Counted from the stretch's first letter, positions 17,358 to 26,255 are shown. The stretch: 64,000 nt of DNA from an uncultured Cellulomonadaceae bacterium (GCA_947495165.1 CANLXM010000001.1:496001-560000); one strand, 5' to 3'. Numbers and translations are program-made. Notes: a model not told the origin generated them from the sequence alone.

Positions 17358-18266
17358 GTGCGAGGGCCCGAGGATCCGCAGTGGCTACCTCCGCCTGCTC
17401 GGTCCCAGGTTCGCGTGTTCACCGTGCGACAGGCACTCGACGCCGGCGCCTCGCGGGGCCAGGTCGCTCGCCGGCTCGCGGACGGGACCTGGCGGCGGAC
17501 CGTCGGGCGCGGGATCCGCCTGGCGGGCGACGAGCCTGACCCGCTCGTGCTCGTCGAGAGCGCCAAGCTCACGTGGCCGGACGCGGTCGTGATCGGCCAG
17601 GCGGCGGCCGCGTTCCATCGAGCGCCGGTGCTGCTGCCGTCGGTCGTCGATGTCTGGCGTCCGCACGGCGGGGCTCGGACGATGCGGGGTTTGGTGCCGC
17701 ACCGGTTCCAGCTCCCCGACGGCGCTCGTCGACCGACAAGTCTTTGGTCCGTGGCCGAGCCGGGCTTCGCGTTCGTGGACGCGCTGCGGCGGATGCCGAT
17801 CGACGACGCGCGAGACCTGTTCGCCTGGCTGGTCACCCACCGGCATCTGAGTCGGGACGACCTTGCTCGCTGGATTCACGAGCTACGTGGTCAGCACGGG
17901 GCCTGTCAGCTCCGGCAGCTGTTGGCAGAGTCGGCCTCTGGGGCGCTGAGCGTTGCGGAGCGGCGCGAGCACCAGATGCTGCGGGCTGCGCGGATCCGGG
18001 GCTGGCGGGCCAATGTGGCTGTGCGCGACGAGCGGGGGATCATCGGCGTCGTCGACGTCCTCTTCGAGGCAGAGCGTGTGGTGATCGAGGTTGACGGTCG
18101 TCGTGCCCACGCCGACAGGTTCCAGGAGGACCGGACCCGGCAGAACCGCCTCGTCGTCGCGGGCTATCTGGTCCTACGGCACACCTGGACCGACCTGACA
18201 CGGCGTGCTCCCACGCTCCTCGACGATCTGCGCCGGGTCCTCGCCGCGCGCCGCCCCCGCAGATAG
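17358..18266 (+). CDS. DUF559 endonuclease-like protein with AbiEi-type N-terminal domain
   Basis: 302 residues. The N-terminus (VFTVRQALDAGASRGQVARRL) resembles the winged helix of AbiEi-type antitoxins. The C-terminus is a DUF559/Vsr-like PD-(D/E)xK fold: an Asp in IIGVVDVLFE (about 232), IEVDG (243-247) with Glu244, then the diagnostic DRTRQNRLVVAGYLVLRHTW. A nicking or endonuclease activity is likely from the fold but the substrate is unknown. Such genes are common, often solitary, in actinobacteria. GTG at 17358 has AGGG 7 nt upstream; ATG at 17322 is an alternative. The gene is enclosed by two copies of a palindromic repeat, and its stop codon abuts the second. Confidence 0.75.
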   Translation: MRGPEDPQWLPPPARSQVRVFTVRQALDAGASRGQVARRLADGTWRRTVGRGIRLAGDEPDPLVLVESAKLTWPDAVVIGQAAAAFHRAPVLLPSVVDVWRPHGGARTMRGLVPHRFQLPDGARRPTSLWSVAEPGFAFVDALRRMPIDDARDLFAWLVTHRHLSRDDLARWIHELRGQHGACQLRQLLAESASGALSVAERREHQMLRAARIRGWRANVAVRDERGIIGVVDVLFEAERVVIEVDGRRAHADRFQEDRTRQNRLVVAGYLVLRHTWTDLTRRAPTLLDDLRRVLAARRPRR

Positions 18267-18317
18267 AAGTTGGGAGCACTTCTGCACGGAGATCGCGTGC
18301 AAAAGTGCTCCCAACCT
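18267..18317. repeat. 51-bp palindromic repeat, copy downstream of the DUF559 gene
   Basis: Left arm 18267-18288 (AAGTTGGGAGCACTTC...) and right arm 18296-18317 pair almost perfectly around a 7-base loop. It begins at the base after the DUF559 stop codon. It could also act as a terminator, though no U-tract follows. Confidence 0.75.
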
Positions 18318-18325
18318 GGACCCCG

Positions 18326-18352
18326 GCCCCCCGGGGATGGCCCCCGGGGGGC
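18326..18352 (-). terminator. Terminator of the glp operon
   Basis: A perfect 11-bp stem GCCCCCCGGGG/CCCCGGGGGGC with a 5-base loop lies just downstream of the glpK stop on the minus strand. Confidence 0.6.
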
Positions 18353-18357
18353 GCGGG

Positions 18358-19875
18358 TCAGCTCACGTCGTCGTCGACCCAGTCGAGGGTCTTCGTGACG
18401 GCCTTCTTCCACAGGCGGTACTGGCGCTCGCGCTCGTCGGACTCCATCGCCGGACTCCAGCGCTTGCCCTCGCGCCAGTTGGCCGTGACGTCCTGCTCGC
18501 CGTCCCAGAAGCCGACCGCGATGCCGGCGGCGTACGCGGCGCCGAGGGCCGTGGTCTCCGCGACCTCGGGCCGGATCACGTCGACGTTGAGGATGTCCGC
18601 CTGGAACTGCATGAGCAGCTCGTTGGCGACCATGCCGCCGTCGACGCGCAGCTCGGTGAGGTCGACGCCGGAGTCCGCGTTCATGGCGTCCAGGACCTCG
18701 CGGGTCTGGAACGCCGTGGCCTCGAGCGCCGCGCGGGCGATGTGGTTCTTGTTGACGAACCGCGTGAGGCCGACGAGCGCGCCGCGGGCGTCGGAGCGCC
18801 AGTGCGGTGCGAACAGCCCGGAGAACGCGGGCACGAAGTACGCGCCGCCGTTGTCCTCCACCTTGTTGGCGTAGTACTCGATGTCCGGGGCCTCCTCGAA
18901 CAGCCCGAGGTTGTCGCGGAGCCACTGCACGAGCGAGCCGGTGACGGCGATCGAGCCCTCGAGCGCGTAGACCTGCGGCGCGTCCCCGATCTTGTAGCAG
19001 ACCGTCGTCAGCAGCCCGTTCTTGCTCGCGACCGGCTCGGTGCCGGTGTTCAGGAGCATGAAGTTGCCCGTGCCGTAGGTGTTCTTGGCCGAGCCCTTCT
19101 CGAAGCAGGCCTGGCCGAACGTCGCTGCCTGCTGGTCGCCGAGGATGCCGGCGATCGGCACGTCCGGGACCATGCCGCGCTTGCGGCCGTGCCCGTAGAC
19201 CTCGGACGACGAGCGGATCTCCGGGAGCATCGACATCGGGATGCCCATGTCGGCGGCGATGTCCTCGTTCCAGGTGAGCGTGTCGATGTTCATGAGCATC
19301 GTGCGCGAGGCGTTGGTGACGTCAGTGATGTGCACGCCGCCGTCGGTGCCGCCGGTCATGTTCCACAGCACCCAGGTGTCGGTGTTGCCGAACACGAGGT
19401 CGCCACGCTCGGCAGCCTCGCGGGCGCCCTCGACGTTGTCGAGGATCCACTTCACCTTGGGGCCGGAGAAGTAGGTCGCGAGCGGCAGGCCCACGCGCGA
19501 CTTGTACTTCTCGAGGCCCTCGTCGCCCGCGAGCTCGTCGACGATCTTCTGGGTGCGGGTGTCCTGCCACACGATCGCGTTGTAGACGGGCTTGCCGGTG
19601 GTCTTGTCCCAGACGACGGCGGTCTCGCGCTGGTTGGTGATGCCGACCGCCGCGATGTCCTCGTGCGTGAGGTTGCCGCGGGTCAGCGCGAGACCGACGG
19701 CCTCGCGGACGTTGTTCCAGATCTGCTCCGGGTTGTGCTCCACCCACCCGGCGCGCGGGAAGATCTGGTCGTGCTCGAGCTGGCCCACCGAGTGGATGGT
19801 GCCCTCGTGCGTGAACACGATGGCGCGCGAGCTGGTGGTGCCCTGGTCGATCGCGAGGACGTACTTGGTGCTCAT
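18358..19875 (-). CDS. glpK: Glycerol kinase
   Basis: ATP-dependent phosphorylation of glycerol to sn-glycerol 3-phosphate. The 505-residue FGGY kinase opens with the phosphate-binding [14 protein letters not shown], contains [14 protein letters not shown] and the ATP-site motif [10 protein letters not shown], and has a Gly-rich [13 protein letters not shown] near the C-terminus. The segment is full length. It is the last gene of glpD-glpF-glpK, 50 bp after glpF, with AAGGAA upstream of the ATG. Confidence 0.97.
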   Translation of the reverse strand: MSTKYVLAIDQGTTSSRAIVFTHEGTIHSVGQLEHDQIFPRAGWVEHNPEQIWNNVREAVGLALTRGNLTHEDIAAVGITNQRETAVVWDKTTGKPVYNAIVWQDTRTQKIVDELAGDEGLEKYKSRVGLPLATYFSGPKVKWILDNVEGAREAAERGDLVFGNTDTWVLWNMTGGTDGGVHITDVTNASRTMLMNIDTLTWNEDIAADMGIPMSMLPEIRSSSEVYGHGRKRGMVPDVPIAGILGDQQAATFGQACFEKGSAKNTYGTGNFMLLNTGTEPVASKNGLLTTVCYKIGDAPQVYALEGSIAVTGSLVQWLRDNLGLFEEAPDIEYYANKVEDNGGAYFVPAFSGLFAPHWRSDARGALVGLTRFVNKNHIARAALEATAFQTREVLDAMNADSGVDLTELRVDGGMVANELLMQFQADILNVDVIRPEVAETTALGAAYAAGIAVGFWDGEQDVTANWREGKRWSPAMESDERERQYRLWKKAVTKTLDWVDDDVS

Positions 19876-19925
19876 GTCAGTTCCTTGTCGTTGGTCTGGT
19901 CAACGTTCCAGGTGCGGGGCGGGCG

Positions 19926-20663
19926 TCAGGCGAGCGCGGCAGCGAGGAGGCCGGCGAGCGCGCCACCGATCAGGGGCCCGACGACGGGGACCCACGCGTA
20001 GCCCCAGTCGCTCGAGCCCTTGCCCTTGATGGGCAGCAGCGCGTGCACGATGCGCGGGCCGAGGTCACGCGCCGGGTTGATCGCGTAGCCGGTGGGCCCA
20101 CCGAGGCTCAGGCCGATGCCGACGACGACGAGCGCGACAGCCAGCGGGCCGAGCTCGGTCGGGGTGTAGGCGAAGTTGAGGATGACGAAGACGAGGACGA
20201 AGGTGCCCAAGACCTCGGTGAGCACGTTCCACAGCGGAGACCGCACCTCGGGCGCGGTGGCGAAGACGGCGAGCTTGGTACCGGGGTCGGCGTCGAGGTC
20301 GAAGTGCTTCTTGTACGCCAGGTAGGCGAGGAAGGCGCCGATCATCGCGCCCAGCATCTCCGCCGCGAGGTAGACCAGAGTGTTGACGAAGTTCACCTCG
20401 AGGCCCTCGGGTGAGAACGTCTCCTGCCTGTTCGCGATGATCCCGATCGTGACCGCCGGGTTCAGGTGCGCACCCGACCTCCAGGCGGCCCACACACCAG
20501 CGAAGACGGCGAGGCCCCACCCGAAGGTGATGACGATCCAGCCGCCGTTGAATCCCTTGGTCTTCGGCAGGATGACGTTGGCGACCACGCCAGCGCCCAG
20601 GAGGATCAGGAGCGCTGTCCCGACGACCTCCGAGATGAATACCTGCCCGATGGTGACGTCCAT
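19926..20663 (-). CDS. glpF: Glycerol facilitator (aquaglyceroporin)
   Basis: 245-residue MIP-family channel with six predicted membrane helices. The two half-helix motifs are HLNPAVT (Asn68) and INPARD (Asn196). Asp200 directly after NPAR marks glycerol facilitators rather than pure water channels. Its position between glpD and glpK makes glycerol uptake the obvious role. The ATG has GAGGGG upstream. A hairpin separates it from glpD, so expression may be graded along the operon. Confidence 0.95.
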   Translation of the reverse strand: MDVTIGQVFISEVVGTALLILLGAGVVANVILPKTKGFNGGWIVITFGWGLAVFAGVWAAWRSGAHLNPAVTIGIIANRQETFSPEGLEVNFVNTLVYLAAEMLGAMIGAFLAYLAYKKHFDLDADPGTKLAVFATAPEVRSPLWNVLTEVLGTFVLVFVILNFAYTPTELGPLAVALVVVGIGLSLGGPTGYAINPARDLGPRIVHALLPIKGKGSSDWGYAWVPVVGPLIGGALAGLLAAALA

Positions 20664-20681
20664 AGTTCCCCTCTTTCACGT

Positions 20682-20699
20682 GCGGACGACGACGTCCGC
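20682..20699. promoter_or_regulatory. Palindrome upstream of glpF
   Basis: GCGGACGACGACGTCCGC has perfect 7-bp arms around ACGA, about 20 bp upstream of the glpF start. It may be an operator or a structured leader. Confidence 0.35.
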
Positions 20700-20703
20700 T
20701 CCT

Positions 20704-20727
20704 CCCCGGGGCACCCTTGCCCCGGGG
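20704..20727 (-). terminator. Intra-operon hairpin between glpD and glpF
   Basis: A perfect 10-bp stem CCCCGGGGCA/TGCCCCGGGG with loop CCCT lies 31 bp after the glpD stop. No U-tract; partial terminator or mRNA-protecting hairpin. Confidence 0.55.
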
Positions 20728-20758
20728 TCCAGCTGGTGATGTACCCCTGACCGCCCCG

Positions 20759-22576
20759 TCAGGTCCCGACGGGACCTGCAGCCCCCTTCGTGTCTCTCGG
20801 CGATCCAGGCTTGTGCCCGCCGTCGGCCGAGGAGCCGAGCGGGACGAGTGGTGCGACGTCGTCGGCGGCGAGGCGTGCGACCTCGGCGGCGGCGTCGTCG
20901 GGTGCGGACTCCGCGGCGACCTCCGCGGCGGCGCGGGCCTGGTACGCGGCGACCTCGCGGGTGCGGGTCTGCTCGTCCCAGCCGAGGCCGTCGGCGACGA
21001 GGCGAGAGATCTCCTCGAGCGCCCCGAGCCCGCGGTCCGCGACCTCGTAGTTGAGGCGCGTGCGGTGCAGCATGACGTCCTCGAGGTGCAGCACGCCCTC
21101 GTGGCTGACGGCGTAGGCGACCTCGGCCCGCAGGTACGCGGAGGCGTGCTCGAGCGGGCGCGCGAGGGAATCGTCGGCCTCGCACAGGGCGACGATGTCC
21201 GTGATCAGCGAGCCGTAGCGGTGCAGCAGGTGGTCGACCATCGCGGGGGACCAGCCGTAGCGGGTGGCGTAGGTCCGGCTCCAGTTGCGCTGCACCTCGA
21301 GGTTGGTGGCGCCGACGAGCGGCACCTTCGAGGTGATCGAGGGCCGGCGCTTGGCGGCGTCACCGAGCGCGAAGTCGACGGCATCCTCGGCCATCACGCG
21401 GTAGGTGGTCAGCTTGCCGCCCGCGATCACGGTGAGGCCGGGCGTGGGCGAGGCGGTGGTGTGCTCGCGCGAGACCTTCGCGGAGCTCGTGCCCTCCTTG
21501 GTGCCCGGCTGCAGCAGGGGCCGCAGTCCGGCCCAGGTGCCGATGATGTCGTCCTTGGTGAGCGGGTCGGCCAGCACCGCGTTGGCATGGTCGAGCACGT
21601 ACTCGATGTCTGCGGCCGTCGCGACGGGGTGCTGGAGCTGGTGCTCCCACGGGGTGTCGGTGGTGCCGATGACCCAGTAGCGGGACCACGGGATCACGAA
21701 CAGCACGGACTTCTCGGTCTGCAGGATCAGGCCGACCTCGCCGCGGATGCGCTCGCGGGGGACGACGATGTGCACGCCCTTGGAGGCGAGCACCCGCAGG
21801 CCGCCCTCCTCGTCGGCGAGGGCCTCGGTCTCCTCGGTCCACACGCCGGTGGCGTTGATGACGTGGCGGGCGCGCACGCGCAGCTCCTCGCCGGACTCGA
21901 GGTCGCGCAGCACGGCGCCGTCGACCCGGCCGCTCGCGTCCTTGGTGAGGTCGACGACCTGCGTGCGGCTGGCCGCGTGGGCCCCGTGCGACGCGGCGGT
22001 CCGGATCAGGGTGGAGACCAGGCGGGCGTCGTCGACGCTCGCGTCCCAGTAGCGGACGGCGCCGATCGCGGCGTCGTGGCGCAGGTCGGGGAACAGGCGC
22101 TCCATGCCGCTGCGCGTGACGTGCTTGTGCAGGGGGAGCGCACGCTTGCCCGGGGCGATCGTGGCGAGGGTGTCGTAGAGCGCGACGCCGGCGCCGACGT
22201 ACCCGCGCTCCCACACCCGGTGCTCGAGGGGGTACAGGAACGACACCGGCCGCACGAGGTGCGGGGCAAGCTTCGTGATCAGGAGGTCGCGCTCGGTGAG
22301 GGCCTCGTGCACGAGGCGGAAGTCCAGCATCTGCAGGTAGCGCAGCCCGCCGTGCACGAGCTTGCTCGAGCGGCTGGAGGTCCCGGCGGCCCAGTCCTGG
22401 GCCTCGACGACGGCGGTCGTCAGGCCGCGGGTGACCGCGTCCAGCGCGATCCCGGCTCCGGTGACGCCGCCGCCGATGACGAGGACGTCGAGCGGGTCGC
22501 CCGTGGCGGACGCTCGCATCGCCTCCAGCGCATCGGTACGAGCCTGGGGGGTGAGGCGAGAGGTAGGGGCAGACAT
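20759..22576 (-). CDS. glpD: Glycerol-3-phosphate dehydrogenase, FAD-dependent
   Basis: Membrane-associated flavoprotein that oxidises glycerol 3-phosphate to dihydroxyacetone phosphate and feeds electrons to quinone. The 605-residue protein has the FAD-binding VLVIGGGVTGAGIALDA (31-47), the SSRSSKLVHGGLRYL motif and a C-terminal GlpD accessory domain. The ATG at 22576 is preferred over upstream starts because AGGAAGGA lies about 8 nt before it. It heads the glpD-glpF-glpK operon and is divergent from the SorC-family regulator. Confidence 0.95.
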   Translation of the reverse strand: MSAPTSRLTPQARTDALEAMRASATGDPLDVLVIGGGVTGAGIALDAVTRGLTTAVVEAQDWAAGTSSRSSKLVHGGLRYLQMLDFRLVHEALTERDLLITKLAPHLVRPVSFLYPLEHRVWERGYVGAGVALYDTLATIAPGKRALPLHKHVTRSGMERLFPDLRHDAAIGAVRYWDASVDDARLVSTLIRTAASHGAHAASRTQVVDLTKDASGRVDGAVLRDLESGEELRVRARHVINATGVWTEETEALADEEGGLRVLASKGVHIVVPRERIRGEVGLILQTEKSVLFVIPWSRYWVIGTTDTPWEHQLQHPVATAADIEYVLDHANAVLADPLTKDDIIGTWAGLRPLLQPGTKEGTSSAKVSREHTTASPTPGLTVIAGGKLTTYRVMAEDAVDFALGDAAKRRPSITSKVPLVGATNLEVQRNWSRTYATRYGWSPAMVDHLLHRYGSLITDIVALCEADDSLARPLEHASAYLRAEVAYAVSHEGVLHLEDVMLHRTRLNYEVADRGLGALEEISRLVADGLGWDEQTRTREVAAYQARAAAEVAAESAPDDAAAEVARLAADDVAPLVPLGSSADGGHKPGSPRDTKGAAGPVGT

Positions 22577-22647
22577 CGGTGGCGTCCTTCCTGGGCGGTG
22601 CTGACGTTGTGTAACGTCACACGTGCAGCACAGTCGCGCAACCGCGG

Positions 22648-22661
22648 TGCACATATGTGCA
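22648..22661. promoter_or_regulatory. Candidate operator between glpD and the SorC-family regulator
   Basis: A perfect 14-bp palindrome TGCACATATGTGCA lies in the 148-bp divergent gap. A related half-site (ACGTGCAGCAC) is at about 22621. It is the best candidate site for the adjacent regulator. Confidence 0.5.
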
Positions 22662-22724
22662 GCCGAGCGCCCTCACGCCGGGCGTCGTGCGACCGCCCCG
22701 AACCGCGAGTCCCGAGGAGCCACG

Positions 22725-23672
22725 ATGTCGACGCGTGACCAGGACGTCCTGCGCGCCGCCTCCATGTACTACCTGCAGGACATGAAGATGGAGACGATCG
22801 CCCGGCACCTGGAGACCTCGCGCTCGACCGTGTCGCGCATGATCAAGGAGGCCCGGGACACCGGCCTCGTCGAGATCTCGCTGCGCCCCGCGCACACTCG
22901 TGCACCCGGGCTCGGCCAGCGGATCCGTGACACGTACGGGGTCGAGGCGTTCGTCGTCGCGGTCCCGGACTCGCACTCGCAGCTGGACCGCCTGCACCAG
23001 GTGGCGCGCACCACGGCTCGCCTCGTGGGCACCTGGTTCGGCTCCGAGATGGTCCTCGCTGTCGCCTGGGGCACCACGATGGCGACGATCGTCCCGTACC
23101 TGACGACCAAGGAGACGCGCGGCAGCGCCGTCGTCCAGCTCAACGGTGCTGCCAACACGCGCACCAGCGGCGTCGACTACGCCGGTGACCTGATGGCGGG
23201 CATCGGGCACGCGTTCGGCGCCCACGTGCACTACTTCCCGGTCCCGGCCTTCTTCGACTTCGCCGGCACCAAGGAGGCCATGTGGCGCGAGCGGTCCGTG
23301 CAGCGCGTGGTCGAGCTGCAGCAGCGGGCGGACATCGCCCTGTTCTCCGTGGGAGCGCTGCGCGGCGAGCTGCCCAGCCACGTGTACTCCGCGGGCTACC
23401 TCGAGCCCGACGACGTCACGCGCCTGGACCGGGAGGGCGTCGTCGGCGATGTCTGCACGGTGTTCCTGCGCGAGGACGGCACCTACCGCGACATCGAGAT
23501 CAACCAGCGGGCGACGGGGCCGTCCCCGGACCAGCTCCGGGCGATCCCGCGCCGGGTGTGCGCGGTGGCGGGCGACAACAAGGTGCTGCCCCTGCGTGCG
23601 GCACTGCGGGCGGGCGCGATGACCCACCTGATCGTCGATGAGCTGACGGCCGCGCGGCTGCTCGAGCAGTGA
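22725..23672 (+). CDS. SorC/DeoR-type sugar-binding transcriptional regulator
   Basis: 315 residues. An N-terminal HTH (about 5-45: AASMYYLQDMKMETIARHLETSRSTVSRMIKEAR) is followed by a SorC-type effector domain with the conserved LAVAWGTTM and FSVGALR. Such regulators bind phosphorylated sugars. Its divergent position makes it the likely controller of glpD-glpF-glpK, presumably sensing glycerol 3-phosphate or a product; that is inferred from location. The ATG has GAGGAG 6 nt upstream. An upstream in-frame start at 22623 would run through the candidate operator and is unlikely. Confidence 0.85.
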   Translation: MSTRDQDVLRAASMYYLQDMKMETIARHLETSRSTVSRMIKEARDTGLVEISLRPAHTRAPGLGQRIRDTYGVEAFVVAVPDSHSQLDRLHQVARTTARLVGTWFGSEMVLAVAWGTTMATIVPYLTTKETRGSAVVQLNGAANTRTSGVDYAGDLMAGIGHAFGAHVHYFPVPAFFDFAGTKEAMWRERSVQRVVELQQRADIALFSVGALRGELPSHVYSAGYLEPDDVTRLDREGVVGDVCTVFLREDGTYRDIEINQRATGPSPDQLRAIPRRVCAVAGDNKVLPLRAALRAGAMTHLIVDELTAARLLEQ

Positions 23673-23801
23673 CCGCAGCGCCGACGTGGGGGCCCGCATT
23701 GTGCGTCCCGGAGGCCTCCTGCGCAGCGCGACACGCCGGTGAGATCCGCAGGAACTCGTCCGCTGGGCGGAAGGCGCCGCGCGCCGGACGGGGCGTTCGC
23801 G

Positions 23802-23807
23802 TAGATT
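23802..23807 (+). promoter_or_regulatory. -10 element, leaderless start of the N-acetyltransferase gene
   Basis: TAGATT ends exactly 6 nt before the GTG at 23814, with no ribosome binding site. The match to TAnnnT is good. Confidence 0.55.
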
Positions 23808-23813
23808 TTTGGG

Positions 23814-24410
23814 GTGCCCCCGGCTTCAGTACTGACCCGAAACCTGCCCGACGGCGTCTCCGTGCGTCCCGCTCGACCCGCCGACGTCCGGCGTATCCGC
23901 GACCTCGTCGAGCCCTACGCGAACGAACGCATCCTCGTCGCGAAGGAGCAGGTCGCCTACTACGAGGCGGTCCAGGAGTTCCTCGTCGCGGCCGTCGTCG
24001 AGTCCTCGGAGGACGGCGCAGAGGACGACGCGCTGACAGACCTGCCCGACGACGCGAAGCCCGGCGACGTCGTCGGCTGCGGTGCCCTGCACGTCATGTG
24101 GGACGACCTCGCCGAGGTCCGCACCCTCGCCGTCGACCCGTCGTGGGTCGGCCGCGGCGTCGGTCACGCGATCCTCGAGACGCTGCTCGACCGCGCCCGC
24201 GCGCTCGGCCTGAGCCGCCTGTTCTGCCTGACGTTCGAGGTCGACTTCTTCGCGTCGCACGGCTTCGAGGTCATCCAGGGGACTCCGGTCGAGCCGGACG
24301 TCTACGCGCAGCTCCTTCGCTCGCACGACGACGGCATCGCCGAGTTCCTCGACCTCGCCCGGGTGAAGCCCAACACCCTGGGCAACACCCGGATGCTGCT
24401 CAACCTCTGA
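23814..24410 (+). CDS. Amino-acid N-acetyltransferase (GNAT family)
   Basis: 198-residue GNAT acetyltransferase. It has VSVRPARPADVRRI at the start, the acetyl-CoA loop VDPSWVGRGVGHAILE (GRGVG) and LFCLTFEVDFFASHGFEVI. This arrangement matches short actinobacterial ArgA-type enzymes (as in Mycobacterium) that acetylate glutamate in arginine synthesis. No other arginine gene is near, so the pathway is from family knowledge only. An Asp/Glu-rich insert near 65-85 is unusual. Start is a GTG that appears leaderless. Confidence 0.8.
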   Translation: MPPASVLTRNLPDGVSVRPARPADVRRIRDLVEPYANERILVAKEQVAYYEAVQEFLVAAVVESSEDGAEDDALTDLPDDAKPGDVVGCGALHVMWDDLAEVRTLAVDPSWVGRGVGHAILETLLDRARALGLSRLFCLTFEVDFFASHGFEVIQGTPVEPDVYAQLLRSHDDGIAEFLDLARVKPNTLGNTRMLLNL

Positions 24411-24419
24411 GCGGCGTCG

Positions 24420-25349
24420 TCAGTCCTGCACGGCCTTCGCGATCGTCACGGCGCGCGTGACCCACTCCTGCGCCGCGGGTCCGAGCGTGCGCTCGCGGCG
24501 GCGCCCCGATGCCTCGATGGTCCACAGCGCCTGCACCATCTCGCGCACGACGACCCAGTCCCGCGCGCGGTCGGGGTCGAGCCCGGCCGCGTCGACGACG
24601 GTCCACAGGCGGTAGCGGACCCGCCCGCGGACGTCCCCCGAGCCGACGACCTCGGGCCAGCGGTTCCACAGCAGCGGGGCGACCTCGAACGCGGGGTCCC
24701 CCGACAGGGGCTTCGGGTCGATCACGAGCCACGGCTCACGGTCGGCCGCGAGGACGTTGGCGTCGTGCAGGTCGGTGTGCAGGAGGGCGCCGTCGGAGCC
24801 GGGCGCCAGGTCGTGCGCGAGCGACGCCGCCTGCTCGACGAGCCGGCGCGGCGCGGGCGCGTCCCGAGGCAGCGCGAGGAGCCGGTCGGCCCAGTCCCGC
24901 GCGACGTCCGAGAGGCGGTCGAGCTGCGGTGGGGCAGGCACGTGCAGCCGCTCGTACAGCCCGCCGACGACGGCGCACGCCTCGACGTCGTCCAGCGTCG
25001 TCAGGGGCGTGGTGTGCGCGCGTTCGAGCAGCAGCGCGAACCGGCGCGGGTCGGCGCGCAGCAGCGAGACCGCGCCGTTGCCGTGCCAGTGCTGCAGCGC
25101 GAGGTGCTCGTGCCTCGCCTCGGCGTGCGGCCAGGTGACCTTGAGTGCGGCCGGCACCCCGGCGTCGGTGCGGACGGGCAGGACGAGCGCGCACTGCCCG
25201 TGCGCCGCCGGGCCGTCGAGCGTGAGGACCCAGTCGCGGAGCAACGAGTCCACCAGGGCAGGGAGGCCGCGCAGCCACGGCTCCCAGGTCTCGTCGCGGT
25301 CACCCGGGTCGAGCATGCCTGCGGGGACCTCGATCCGCGCCGCGGTCAT
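24420..25349 (-). CDS. Aminoglycoside/hydroxyurea phosphotransferase-like kinase
   Basis: 309-residue protein of the APH(6)/hydroxyurea kinase family. The catalytic loop LLHTDLHDANVLAA and the Mg-binding VIDPKPLSGDPAFEVA are intact, and an ALKVTWPHAEARHE segment carries the ATP-binding Lys. Many such genes are not resistance genes, so the substrate is unassigned. Its ATG overlaps the mutY stop by four bases, which implies translational coupling. It converges on the N-acetyltransferase gene with nine bases between stops. Confidence 0.8.
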   Translation of the reverse strand: MTAARIEVPAGMLDPGDRDETWEPWLRGLPALVDSLLRDWVLTLDGPAAHGQCALVLPVRTDAGVPAALKVTWPHAEARHEHLALQHWHGNGAVSLLRADPRRFALLLERAHTTPLTTLDDVEACAVVGGLYERLHVPAPPQLDRLSDVARDWADRLLALPRDAPAPRRLVEQAASLAHDLAPGSDGALLHTDLHDANVLAADREPWLVIDPKPLSGDPAFEVAPLLWNRWPEVVGSGDVRGRVRYRLWTVVDAAGLDPDRARDWVVVREMVQALWTIEASGRRRERTLGPAAQEWVTRAVTIAKAVQD

Positions 25350-26242
25350 GCGGGCAGCCCGAGGTGGCCCGGGCCTGCGGCCACGGCGAGGCCGTCCGTG
25401 ACGAGCCCGGCGAGCACGGCGTCGACCCGGACGGGATCGGAGTCCCCGATCAGTGCCGTGAGGCGTGCCTCGACGGTGTCGCGCGGGACGGGTCCGTGCG
25501 CCTCGCGGAGCAGCCGCATCGTCGCGCCGCGGAGCTGGCGGTCGGTGCCCGACCATCCCTGGACGCGGCGCCGGGCGGCGTGCGCGTCCGCGGGGTAGCC
25601 GGCGGCACGCCACGCGCACAGGTCCGCGACCGGGCAGGCGTCGCACCGCGGGTTGCGCGCCGTGCACACGAGGGCGCCGAGCTCCATGGACGCCGCGGCC
25701 CAGCGCGCCGCAGCGCCGTCGTCGGCGGGCGCGACGGCGTCGGCCGCCCGGGTCTCGACGACCGTCAGGTGCGGCGCGGGGAGGGCCTCGGCGCGCAGCG
25801 TGCGGCCCAGCACGCGCCGGACGTTCGTGTCGAGGACGACGGCGCGACGCCCGTGCGCGAAGGCGGTCACGGCGGCTGCGGTGTAGGCGCCGACGCCGGG
25901 CAGGGTGCGCAGGACGGCCTCACCCTGCGGGAGCTCTCCGGCGTGCTGGGCGACGAGCACGCGCGCGCACTCCTGCAGCCGCAGGGCGCGCCGCGGGTAG
26001 CCGAGGCCGCCCCAGGCGCGCAGGACCTCGCTCGTCGGCGCGTCGGCGAGCGCGGCAGGCGTCGGCCAGCGCGTCATCCAGTCGCGCCAGCGCGGCTCGA
26101 CCCGGACCACGGGCGTCTGCTGCAGCATCACCTCGCTGACCAGCACGCCCCACGGCGTGCACGCCGGCTCGCGCCAGGGCAGGTCCCGGGCGTGGAGGTC
26201 GAACCACGCCGAGGTGCGCGCGACGAGGGATGCGAGAGTCAT
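25346..26242 (-). CDS. mutY: A/G-specific adenine DNA glycosylase
   Basis: Removes adenine mispaired with 8-oxoguanine in base excision repair. The 298-residue protein has the N-terminal catalytic Glu37 in SEVMLQQTPV, the helix-hairpin-helix LPGVGAYTAAAV (114-125), catalytic Asp138 in VVLDTNV, and the 4Fe-4S ligands Cys193, Cys200, Cys203 and Cys209 with the exact Cx6Cx2Cx5C spacing. The NUDIX-like C-terminal domain of E. coli MutY is missing, as in many actinobacterial forms. It appears leaderless and is coupled to the kinase gene downstream. Confidence 0.95.
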   Translation of the reverse strand: MTLASLVARTSAWFDLHARDLPWREPACTPWGVLVSEVMLQQTPVVRVEPRWRDWMTRWPTPAALADAPTSEVLRAWGGLGYPRRALRLQECARVLVAQHAGELPQGEAVLRTLPGVGAYTAAAVTAFAHGRRAVVLDTNVRRVLGRTLRAEALPAPHLTVVETRAADAVAPADDGAAARWAAASMELGALVCTARNPRCDACPVADLCAWRAAGYPADAHAARRRVQGWSGTDRQLRGATMRLLREAHGPVPRDTVEARLTALIGDSDPVRVDAVLAGLVTDGLAVAAGPGHLGLPA

Positions 26243-26249
26243 CGGGCCG

Positions 26250-26255
26250 ATTATC
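26250..26255 (-). promoter_or_regulatory. -10 element, leaderless start of mutY
   Basis: On the minus strand GATAAT ends 7 nt before the mutY ATG. No ribosome binding site is present. Confidence 0.5.

Noticed and set aside
3426..18317. The palindromic repeats as a CRISPR array
   Set aside because: Copies are kilobases apart, not spaced regularly, and no cas genes are present.
24420..25349. The APH-like kinase as an antibiotic resistance gene
   Set aside because: Sequence supports only the kinase fold; it is embedded with mutY and shows no sign of mobility, so resistance would be guesswork.
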